Assembly (NCBI GenBank): GCA_037951105.1
Contig: JBAMJV010002081.1
Coordinates: 97,571 to 161,570 of the forward strand
Direction of reading: 5' to 3'
Source of the DNA: Echinarachnius parma
Taxonomy: Eukaryota > Echinodermata > Echinoidea > Clypeasteroida > Echinarachniidae
Length of the DNA stretch: 64,000 nucleotides
Positions 46,535 through 58,800 of the stretch are shown in pieces. Made by a program: the position numbers and the translations under genes. Below the pieces are notes generated by a model. That model ran no database searches and was not told the origin of the DNA. It worked only from the letters and a program-made list of their open reading frames with translations. Numbering within the stretch: position 1 is the stretch's first letter; each line of letters opens with the position of its first letter.

Positions 46535-46638
46535 ATGGCGAGCAGGTCGAAAGTGTGGTGTTCGGCTGTAAATTGCTCGAACAGCGCTAAAAAAACACCG
46601 GATCTGCACTTCTTTCGATTTCCCAAAGACGAACATAG
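46535..46638 (+). CDS. THAP9-like exon 1 (N-terminal half of THAP finger)
   Basis: MASRSKVWCSAVNCSNSAKK, then TPDLHFFRFPKDEH and a split Arg codon, donor AG|GTAATT. Both N-terminal zinc ligands (C9 and C14) and the HFFRFPKD block are typical of THAP domains. Confidence 0.85.
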
Positions 46639-49600
46639 GTAATTTACACTTAATGCTTTGACTTGTGTGTGTGTGTGTTTTATGAAAGTTAATTTAAAGT
46701 TGATTTGAAATTCAATGTTGATCCGAGACCGATACTTTACCCATGCCCGCAAACCACACAGGTACATTACAGTAGCATTGTGTGGAGATCAACCTCTTCC
46801 GCCTGCTGCACTATCCAAAACATAAACAATTTTTGTCGGCCGATTTCTCCCTAAATTTACCAGCAAATGCAAACAAACTTTCGTTTATGTGATCCCTAAG
46901 TCATATACTTTGATAATAATTACCGACTTTGTTGTTATGAAGATTGCAAAATGTAGAAAAAGAGGGTTATTTCCCGTCTGTTTTCATTACTGATGCATCC
47001 TAACACACAACGTTCAACTGATGAACGGTACAGTGTATGAATAGGCAGTATAGTAATCTCCCGTGTATTACCATAATTGCATGTAAATGGTCCACCTGAG
47101 TGGAACATATACTTTGTAGATGTGAAACCACACAGGTCCATTAGCATACCGTTATAGAACGCTAGATTTGACGACATGTTGAAGTAAAACTGAAAACGTT
47201 TTGTTCTGATTTTTAGGTTTAAACGTTTGGTTCATGCATTTTGTTTTAACATTAATAAAGTTAAACTACTATGCTTACCAAATATGCTGTTTGTATTGTC
47301 CTTTGAAATCCGAATCGTAACATTTGAGCTCCTTTTCTCTGGAAAAAATGAGTAGTTGCTGCACACCTAGCCTTTAACAAGGCTTCGTGTCTCAAGCAAG
47401 CAATGGCTGCGCTGCATGCAAGATCAGGAACGACTGAACGCCTGATGGAGGCTATCTGGCAAAATGATGAATTCACGTGCGATCCCCTCGCCTTTACGCT
47501 TCTACTGGCTCATGAATATGCATAAGCTTGATTTAATGAATCATGCATAGTTTTGTGATATATCTACTGCATTGAGCACACGTCTTTCTGTACAGTCAAA
47601 CGTCTCTTTGCCTCTCCCATTTAAATATGAACTACGTGTACGTCGGCATACTCGTCCAGTACATAGCATTGTATACACAAACACATCCCTGTGTAGGCTG
47701 TGTGTGTGTGTGTGTGTTTCTGTGTGTGACCTCGGGACGTGTGCGTGTATATGTGTGTGTGTTGCTTTGCATCTGACCTTTGTATTAGGGAGTTTTCGAT
47801 CGCTGATACGAGGACCGTTGACCTATCGTCCCAGTGAAGTACCACATTGAGTTGACTAGGCACGTTGTCTGTTGCTATTTACCTTTTCGATTTCATACGA
47901 CGACGCACGTTCAAGTCTCGGGATAGTTACGCCATGCATTGCTCGTGCGAAGTTTGCAGAGAATAGAAGATTAGTTTTGTAAACAAAAGGGTTTTAATAT
48001 CCAATACAGTCAAACCTGTGTATAGTGACCACCAGATTGAAAGAAGAAAAATGGCCGCTCTTAACAGGTGACCTTTATAGACAGGTTCTATACAATCTTA
48101 TTAAGACAAACCTCTGTATAGTGACCACTCAATTGAAACAATACAATTGACACTTGATTGCAAGTGACCTTTATAGACAGGTGCCAACATACAGTCAAAC
48201 CTGTGTATAATGACCACCAAAGGGATATGAATAATTGGCCGCTATAAACTGGTGTCCATTGCAGACAGTTCCAAAATACCGTTTACAGTCAAACCTGTGT
48301 GTAAAGACCACCAAATGAAAACAAGAAAATTGGCCGCTATTATCAGGTGACCTTTATAGACAGGTTCCGAAATATTGTTTACAGTCAAACCTGTGTATGA
48401 CCACCAATGGAAAACAAGAAAATTGGCCACTATGATCAGGTGACCTTTAAATACATGTTCCGAAAAGTCGTTTACAGTCAAACCTGTGTAGAAAGACCAC
48501 CAAATGAAAGGAAGAAAATTGGCCGCTATTATCAGGTGACCTTTGTAGACAGGTTCCGAAATACCGTTTACAGTAAAACCTGTGTATAATGACCACCAGA
48601 TTGAATGAAAAAAAATTGCCGCTCTAAACAGGTGACCTTTATAGACAGGTTCTATAAAATCGTATTAAGACAAACCTCTGTATAGTGACCACTCAATGGA
48701 AACAATACAATTTACACTAAATTGCAAGTGACCTTTATAGACAGGTGCCAACATATTGTTTACAGTCAAACCTGTGTATAACGACCACCAAAGGAAAACA
48801 AGAACATTGGCCGCAATAAACAGGTGCCCTTATAGACCTGTTCCATAAAATTATATACAGTAAACGTTGTATGGTGACCACCCAAGTGCAACAAGACATG
48901 TGGTCGCTATAAACAGGTGAGCTTTATAGACAAATTTCATAACACAGTGTACTGTCAAACCTGTGTATAGTGACCAGCCAAATGAAACATTGGAAGTGGG
49001 CGCTATAATCAGGTAACTTATTATTGACAGACTCCATAGAATTAAAATGAGATAGTAAAACCTGTGTATTATGACCACCCAATGCAGACAAGAAGAGTGG
49101 ACGCTATAAACAGGTAACCTTTATAGACAAGTTCATTTAAATCATATAGTTCAGTTAACCTGTTTACAGAGACCACAGCAGAGAAACAAGAAATATACAG
49201 CTATATATGACGTTGTTTTTAGTAGCCAAATAGTGCTTGTCGTCACAGATCTAGACCGACGGCAAAACAGGGGTGTACACGTATTAGATATCTGGTACGA
49301 ACGACGGGCACGTAGATGCGCATGCGCACTGCTTCAAAAAATGACGTCACTGTACCAGTCCACTAGTGAACGTACAAATCGAAAAGTCCGTATTGCTTCA
49401 GCGTGCAGCGTCGGTTCACTGTGGTATAGTTTGTGTCTTGCGTTGGGGAATGATGCATAATGCATGAGTACGTGATAACCCAGCTTCCTGATTGGGCGCA
49501 ACTCATAGGTAGAGGAATTCAATACTTAACAAAAGAGTTCATCGGAGAGCAATCCATTTGCGAAAAGACTGTCTCGCCAAGAGAGTGTGCATTGTAGTCG

Positions 49601-49817
49601 CGCTGTCCAGTCGTTCCTTGCATTCAACTCGGTTCAGACGAGACAGGCTTGTCAAAAGACTACTGCACACCCTGAATCGTGGTAAGCATGTACACAAAGT
49701 ATGAACTAGTGCTGTAACCGATCATCGGATCGGCATGCCGATCACGATCCGATCATACATGATCGGACCGTTTTTGCCGATTTCCGATTATGCAGAAAAA
49801 ATCGGAAGATCGGGTCG

Positions 49818-49873
<56 letters not shown>

Positions 49874-52800
49874 TTTTTTTTTTCTTTGGAAAATGATCCC
49901 AAAAAACATATTTTGGGAATATAAATGAATACCAAAGCAACATAATTTATATCCATATGAATAAGCCCAAGGTAATCTTGTATGGGTATGCTTTCATTTA
50001 AAACTGATTACCTCTCCTTTTACAAAATTACTCGCACCGATTCTGAGCTTATATCTCATGTGATTCTGAAAGGTTACGCCAAATTAATCACATGGGACTA
50101 AGCTCAGAATCGACGTGAGTAATTTTGTAAAAGAAGAGGTAATCAGTTTGAAATGAAAGCATACCCGTACAAGATTACCTTGGGCTTATTAATATGGATA
50201 TATGTTGCTTTGGTATTCATTTATATTCCCAAAATATGTTTTTGGGGGATTTTTTTTTTTTTTTTTTTAGCCGATAATTTTTTTTTTTTTAGCCAATAAT
50301 TTTTTTTTTTTAGCCGATCATCCGATCCCGATCATCGATCCGATTTTGAAGATCGATAAAATTTTGCCGATCCGATCAAACGATCCGATCATCAAGGTCA
50401 GTTACAGCACTAGTATGAACCCTGATGAATTGAAGGGCCTATTTGCTCAAAATACAAATTTGCTAAATAGTCTCAGTTTAGGACTAGGAATGGTTTACAT
50501 TCGGATTTTATTAATTTGAGTCTGATCATCATCGTTCATATTTGTATCATTTCAAGTTTTGATGAATTTGATCACACTGTCTTGACTTAATGAAATCGGA
50601 AGGTAAACTGTTCAAATTCTTAAATAAAAGGGGACTCTTTGGGTAAATGTGTATTTTGAGTAAATACGCCCTTCATATATTGATTATTACGTCCGAAGCG
50701 CGCGTGTTATATTTGGTCGCCCCTTAAAAATGAGCGTCAATACAAATTTAGGTGACCTAAAGCTCACTTTTGGGGGCCCTGGATCAGTTGTTAGGTCCGT
50801 TTTCAGGTTCCCCTCTACTTACTGAAATGTCAAGTGTATGGGCTGGCTTGACAGTGGTAGATGCCATTACAATTATTGCCTTTGAGTTTGATATGACCTG
50901 ACCTGGCTTGGTGTCAACCCCAAACCTCCCATTCTTATGTGATGGTGCTCTGTCACTCCACCCTGTGATCCTTATGGTCACATACCACTGCTTTATTCAT
51001 GGTACTATCTTTGCTTAATTGGCTGTTTCTGTCGACCCTATGCCTACAGGAACCCTGTGGACTCTAGTATTAGGAAGCAGGTTAATCGCTTGTTGATCTA
51101 CCTTCCCATACCAACAGATGTTTATAGAGAAGAATGGGGTGACGGTGACAATAGAGGATGAGCATAATAGAACAGAACTTGAACTAAATACCAATGTCAA
51201 AATAACCACCTTACACTAATACAAACATATTTTCCTCGTGGGAAAACCCGGTAAAATAAAAAAATCAACTTGTAAATTCACTTTCGGAACCCCCGTAAAA
51301 AAACTGAGTCCCGGGCGAACAAAAAATGACGTCATCTTTGTGACGTCACCTGCAGGCAATCGCAGTTTAGCTCGGTCATAGACGTACACGCTGAGTGCAA
51401 TACTCACGTTGACACAGAGATATTATTTCAATATTTGCAAACATTTGTTCAGGTTTATATCATGGACGATATACACTCAGATGTGTAGCTGCATCCTTCT
51501 ACAATTCATTTCTTAGCAATTCTTACGCATTTTCAGTAAAACCTCAATTTACAAGCAAAAACGAGTTTGTTTTACAAGCAAGTCATAGCCTCTGCATGTA
51601 AACAATGCACATTCCTCCGCGTTGCGGTCTGCATGTGATGTCATGAATCGGGTGACACGTGCGCACATTCCCGCTCTGCTATAAATGACTTTTTTTAGGA
51701 GCATGGAACGCCGATGCGTAATAAAGCAAAAAAGTTGCATGAAATTTACCTTTTTTTTCCCAACTTAAGGATTTCTTTGAAAAAAAAGAGTGTGGTATAT
51801 CAATAAAGGCACATATTTAAAGCTATAAACCTGAATCAAAGCCGGGATTACCCCCCTCCTTTAATAGCGATCTAAAATGCGAAATACATGTTTAAAGATA
51901 TATAGCCTATATAGCCGAAATATAGCCTATTTTTCATTTTTAAGAATCTAGTTGCCTTTTATACATACCCGCTGTATACGAATTTCACGTCCGTATGTGA
52001 TGTTATGACGTGTGACACAGTAACAAAAGATGCAATATGCTCAAATTTGGTATCAAACGATGCGCAGGACTTTAGGAAAGTCCTCCATGTAACAACAATC
52101 TGGAATCAGCAGTGCATTGTGGTCTAATTGTGCAAGATGTGTGACTGGGTATTCATGACCCCTAAGGCTAAAACACACTATTTAGTGTATTATAGGTGTG
52201 GTTTTCTTGAAATTCATCCTGTGGACTTCCAGTAGCTAGTTCGCGAGGTTGTCCACCTAGGTTGTGATCCTAGAGGGTCCTAGAAGCCATTTCTGGTGAC
52301 CAACCTTTTACAACAGGCAAAAGCTGCTAAACCCCCTTTGCCCCCTGGGTAATTCTGACTCTGAGTGATACTGATACTTAGTGATAGGCAAAGACAAGTT
52401 GACGCGTTACCCTAATGGCGCACACAATTCGTACACAACTTTCAACATTTTAAAGTTTGTTTCTTTAAAATGTTGCATGGAATTTCCTCTTTCATTTTGA
52501 GATAACAATTTATTCACCATCACTCGACCATTCACTATCACTCAGATACACAACTGCTAAAATAAAGTTCAGTGCGCCACTTTTTGAATAGATCTAAGGT
52601 AGATCTAGACTCACTTAAGTAGTTCTAGATCTACTTCATTACTGTAACAGTGTAGCCTAGTGTTAGGCATTTTATTAAAAGTTGTGATTATACAATCTTA
52701 TGCGTACAGTAGGTGTAAACAAGGGGCTTTTTAAAAATTTTCTTTGAAATTTTATGAGGTCTGTGCAGTTTGCACCAGCTATAATTAAAATTAGTAAAGT

Positions 52801-55800
52801 CTACTCTATTTAGATGAGACAGGTGTGGTCAGAATTCAATTTCATGTCATATATTTTATGTATACTTGCAGGTCCGCTCAATGGGTTCAACATTGTAGAA
52901 GAGATGATTTGCGCAACAAGTCGCCAGATTACCTATACAAGAATTGCAGAATCTGCTCGGACCATTTTGAGCCATCACAGATATTGACTACTGGTAGATT
53001 GGTTTGGAATGCAGTGCCTACACTTTTTGACATTTCTAATCCGCCTAAGTGCCATCTACCAAGCAAACGTGACATCACACCTAGAAAAAGATCTAAACCA
53101 GGTATGTGGTTAATCATATTTATACAGTCAACTCCGCGTAAGTCGAGTCGCATATATCGAATAATCGCCTAAGTCGACAATTATAAAAAAGTCCCGATTT
53201 ATTGTCATACACTTGCGTGTGTTATTCCTCTGCATTTAAGTCGATTTTTGTAAGTCGAATTATCGTCTAAGTCGATCAAATTCCTGGTACACTTTCAAAA
53301 CAAAACATGAAATTCGCATCGCATTTATAAGTCGAAGCAATAATTTACTGACACACCTTAGCTCTATTCTTATCTCGCATCTCTCTCTTCCTCTCTCTTG
53401 CTCTCCCTTTCTCCTCTTGATACTTGATTTTGCAGGTACATACGCTTGCACATTAACCCCCTATTACGAAGTCGACGAGTCAAGCCAATGTGTATGTATG
53501 TAGTGCAGTACCAGTGCATGCATGCAGTGTATGTGAAACACACTGTGTGTGGGATTGATGATACGAGTGTGTGGATGATACAATGTATGAGTGTGTGTTG
53601 GTAACTGTACCGTACTGTTCGAGTTGAAAATACATGTGACCAAACCAAGGATCCTTGATGTGACCTACCAGTGACCCAGCTATCACCAGGCCAAGTGTGT
53701 TGGAAAGGGTGGGTTTTTATCAACAGATATAATGTTGAGTTCTGTGTACAGTATGAAAGTTTAGTTGTGTGTGTGTGTTTTTTTTCTTTTCTGGATGCCT
53801 GTATTGCAACGATCAGCCCGCTGTGCTAAGCTGCTATGACTAGCCAGCAGTGCGTGGTAGGGGCCACAACATACATTTACGTAAGTCGAATTTTCTTCGA
53901 CTTACGCGCAAGTCGAATATCGCCCAAGTCGAAGTGTTTCACACGGTCCCATCAAGTTCAACTTACGCGAAGTTGACTGTAGTTTCACTTTCGATTGACA
54001 ATGTTTATCATAAAATGCATGTATAGATTCCAAGGGCGTCAACAGCTACTAAAAAGTGGGGGGGACATTGCGAGGGAGCGAAGCGACTGAGGCGGGGAGG
54101 GTGTGGGAGGGGGGTGTCCCCCCTCCCACAGTAGGGAGATTTTTCATTATTGGACCTGAAATTGTGCAATCTGGTGCATACCCAAGACCTAATTTTTGAT
54201 TGATACACAATTGTTTATACATGTATGTCATAAATTGACTTATTGACCTCCTTCACCACATGATCGACCGATCTGAAATTTTTAACGAAAAAACAAATAC
54301 AAAATTTCCATTCAATCATCGCATGTTAATTGTCACTGTCGACGTCATTCTCCTCGTCAACCTCAATGTGAAAGGCAAGAGTTAAGAATATAAACAATGT
54401 CCCACGCCTCGTCATGGGCGTAGCTGCATATTTTTCCAAGGGGGCTGGCGTCTTTTGCCCGAATTTCGGGTGGGGGCGTGATCATGCGAGGGAGCGGAGC
54501 GACCAAACCCGAGGGCGCGATGCGCGCGAGGGGGGAGGATATCCCGCGAGGGGGAAGTTTTTGTAATTTCATTCAAAATAATGCAATCTTGTGCATACTT
54601 TGGAAGGGCAGTAACGGTTCCACCACCATTGTTGTGAGATGTATCGTGCAGACATTCGAGATTAGAGATTGATTCTAATGAGTCAGCCATAGTTATAGCT
54701 ACATAGTTATAGCTATAGTTAAAGCTACTAGCTGTACCCGCGGAAATCCGCGGGTTTTTGTGAGAGAGAGGCGATGATGACATAACGATACTTTAAATCT
54801 TTACTATTCCCAGAGTCATAATTTAAATAGTATAAGACAAAATAAACACGGGCGACTCAATCCCGTCCCACAACCCGTCGTTGGACGGGGCCCCGACGCA
54901 TTAGGGTCCCGTCAAACGATATCTGGCCAATGTGATAGACATATGCACACTATCACGGTGGTGTGGTAGCTCATTTTTCAATCTAGTTGGGTGAACAATT
55001 ATAAACACATATTTGGGTAGATTCAAGCATAACCGTATTTAATTTGCAGAGGTACTGCACTATGGGATCATTTTTTACAATAGTCTTTTAAAACCGATTT
55101 GACAGAATCTGTCTTTCATTTCGTGTTTCTGTCCGTAATTCTAGCATTCATTTCTGTAAATGTGTATGTGTATACTATTGGAAGTGATTTTAGTGACTTG
55201 TACATTCCACAAAAAATTAAGAGAACAGTCGTTTACTTTATTAAATATGTTTTATAACTCTTTAAAACGTCACGAAAAGCAGCAGGCTGAATTGTCGTAT
55301 GGACGCTGTGCAGATATTGGGCCCCCTACGTCGGCGGTGAAATCTAAGTGCTGTTTGGTGCTTCGGCTAGAATGCCTACGCGCATTCTGTGACACTGGCT
55401 TGTAGCTTTATGGCGGTCCTACTAATCACCGCGAACACCGTGAATCACTACGAAGCACTACGAAATCACTACTAAGCACTACGAAGAGCAAAAAGATAGC
55501 ATTTGGAGCGCATGTAGAAGTAGATGAGCAAAAATGCAAAGTGATGTTCACCAACTCCTTGCACTTGTACACTGTTTCGACGATCAATTGGATAATTCAA
55601 CATCTGAACACTTCAATAGTAAATATCATTTTAACGAAAGGGAAAGTCTGGCAGCTACCATAGTCTACCTCTACGTGCGCGCATTAAACGTAGTTTTTAG
55701 TACAGGGCGCTCTTCGCAGTGCAATCTTCGTCTTCGTAGTGCCTCGTAGTACTGCGAAGACATGCTCTTCGCGGTGCTTCGTAAGGGTATCGTAGTGCTT

Positions 55801-58800
55801 CGTAGTGTGCTTAGCAGTGCTTCGCAGTGCTTCGCAGTGCTTCGCAGTGCCTAGTACTGATCCTTGGCGATTAGTAGGACCCGCTTTATGGTATATAAAA
55901 ACCAATTTAAAAGTGGTTAAGAATCATTTTAAAACTTGGTTTATACAAAGAAAACAATATTTCTGGACATCTGATACGCATGAAATCCAACAAATATAAG
56001 CAAGTATTTTAAATAAATGTATTAAACATCACGTCGAATACAATGCAGAATTCATACACGAAATATAGGATTATGGGACCGAACGGCGCTTGGAATTGGT
56101 GCATCATTCCCGGCCCGACGCCGACGGAGGCGGTCTACAGACTCTAATACACTCGTGAGACTTGGTGTACACGGTACATGTGACTGGGTATACATGTAGG
56201 CAGAATCGGGACAGAAACACTCCCGTCAATCAGTCATTTCCTTCCTTATTCCAAAAAAAAAAATTATACTGTTGTACTCACCAGATGTGATTGATTTTCT
56301 CACCTAACTTTGCAGATCGTTCAGGATTCCCCGGTCAAAATATCGCGTCATGTTGGCCCTAGATATCCCAGTTTTTAAAATGGGAATGTTCGCACATCCG
56401 TCTATTGTACTGTACACGTCCATCCCGTATCACTTTACATACACAACATACGATCTTGTTTTGGTCGGAAGCCAACAATTTGCAAGCAAATTACGATAGT
56501 CTTAATTCAGGCGCACACAGCGGCACACGTGTTATTTCCGATTTGACAGGCATACGATAATGTGTGTAAGTAATTTACAACGTATCGATTCCAGGCTGAA
56601 CAAAGACTACATAATGAAAGGTCATTTCAGCAACACACTTTTCACGGTACTGTCCGTCGCAAGCATGTGCGATGATCAGCGCTCGACGCGACTGCATGGC
56701 AAATGAACGTGGAATATTGGCCGATTCATAACTGACCACTGGTCAAACTGACCCCGACCTGACCCAGACCACAAACCTCTATGGGTCATCACCAATCACT
56801 ACCCAAAGTTTGATGTTGGTGCCTCAATGCACTACGAAATGCATAGATGGACAGACAGACATACAGACAGACAGACAGACATACATACGTGATCGGCTAC
56901 TTTAGTATAGTAGATATAATCATATAGATACATTATGTAATACATATGAAAAAGTGGGGGTGATAAACGACACTATATCCCCCCCACTTTCAAAAGTGGG
57001 GGGGACATGTCCCCCCCCCCCCCCCCCCCCCCCCCCCCGTCCCCCGCCTGTTGACGCCCATGATAGATTCCAGTTTCACAAATGAATCCAGTGGATAAGG
57101 CCATGAAAAATAAATTGTTGGATTGGCGTAACCCGCCCGACCCTAAAAATACCGGCGCTATTGCACGCCGACCCTAGAGGTTTTTTCTGAATTTTATTTA
57201 AAAAAAATAAAAATAAAAAAAATAAAAAATAAAAAATTGCAATAGAATTTGGAATTTCGATGTGTTATGTGTGTGTTTTTGTGTATTTGTGCTGAAAAAA
57301 AAAAAAATCCCGACTGACCTACCCTAATTTTTGGTTGCCCGTTACGCCAATCAATTTTTGTTGGCCTAAGCCTTAATGACTATTATACTTTAGTTAGGAC
57401 AGGTCCCTGGGAATAGGCCCAGCATTAAGCCTTGATAATTATGACTCTCCCGCAATAGGGGGTGTGATCTAAATGCACCCTGCATACAGTATGGGGGCTC
57501 TCGCAATAGGGTTAGATTTTTTAAAAACCTGCAACTCGCATTAATTTAGGGGGCCTATTGAAAATGTGGTGAATGCACATGCGCATACGTGACTTGAGTG
57601 ACCACTCCCCCCTCCCCCCGGAATATACCAAGCTCAGCAATTTCTTTTTCTTACCCTAAGAAAATATTTATCTAAATGTGTGCAACATAGGATTTTCTCT
57701 GTTTCTATTTTCACTCATACATAGCATTCTCATACTTTTTCTGTTTGACTTGAAATCTTCACATATTGTTTATGACAGCATGGCAATGTTAAATAGGATT
57801 TTTTTTGTTTTATTTGTCTAATTTATATTTCATTTCTTCAAAACAATCCTACAAGTAATAATTGACAAAAATAGGTTGACCCTATTTATCCTTTCCTGAA
57901 ATGGCATTTCATTTCCCTTGTGCAATTTTCTTTAACAATTCAATTGCAGCTTCATCAAGAGGACTATTTGAACAAGTGGATCACACTTATGCAAGTGCTC
58001 CATTAAACAGCCAACCAGAGGAATCATGCAGCGGCAGCAGTGATGACCCAGTTGAAATGCAAGACACACTTCCAGACTCCCATTCAAACAAGTCCACCCC
58101 CTGCCCAGGTAAGTAATCATTTATTTTCATCACCTGGGCCCAAATGCATAAAACTTGGCGTTAATTGATATTTGCAGATTGTGTAAATTAATATATTGAG
58201 CCATTAAAATAAATTCATGTAAAATTTTATGCAATTGGGCACTGATCAACATAAAATAATAAAGGAATTACTTCACATTTACATAATTATTAAGCCTGAG
58301 TCATGTCGGATATATTGATGATGCTCATCAGCTGGATCATACGAAGATCCATCAGACAACTCCCCTGGAGTATCGGACTAACTTTGTGTGCACATCCGCC
58401 AATAATATCGTTCAAATGACTAGCAATTTTGCGCTTCCTGTTCAATTTCTGACTGTCAAACGAAGTAACGAACCAAGAATTTCTCGAAAATAACCACTCT
58501 TTAAAAGTAAATGATATCAATTGCCCCGTTTTTACTTGAATTCCGCTACATTAAGTGATAATCTTAATTTCTTTTTTAACATTTTTTTTTTTTTTTTTTT
58601 TTCGGGACACCGTTACCGATATAACGAAACCGGGTCCCGATTGAAATGGTCGGTAACCGGTGTGATCGACCGAACCGACTCAGCCTTAATAATTATATAA
58701 TACAAATGATAAAAGAATTAACAGTCAAACCAACATATTTTCAAGGAATATTCTGGTGATTCTGAAATTATTTTTTGTGTACTCAGAAAACATAGGAAAA

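Noticed and set aside
46241-46767. 131-codon minus-strand frames opposite THAP9-like exon 1
   Set aside because: They overlap the transposon arm and the antisense of a recognised THAP exon.
48006-49190. CRISPR-like array
   Set aside because: Units are whole 95-bp tandem repeats without unique spacers, in a eukaryotic intron, and start with transposon-end sequence.
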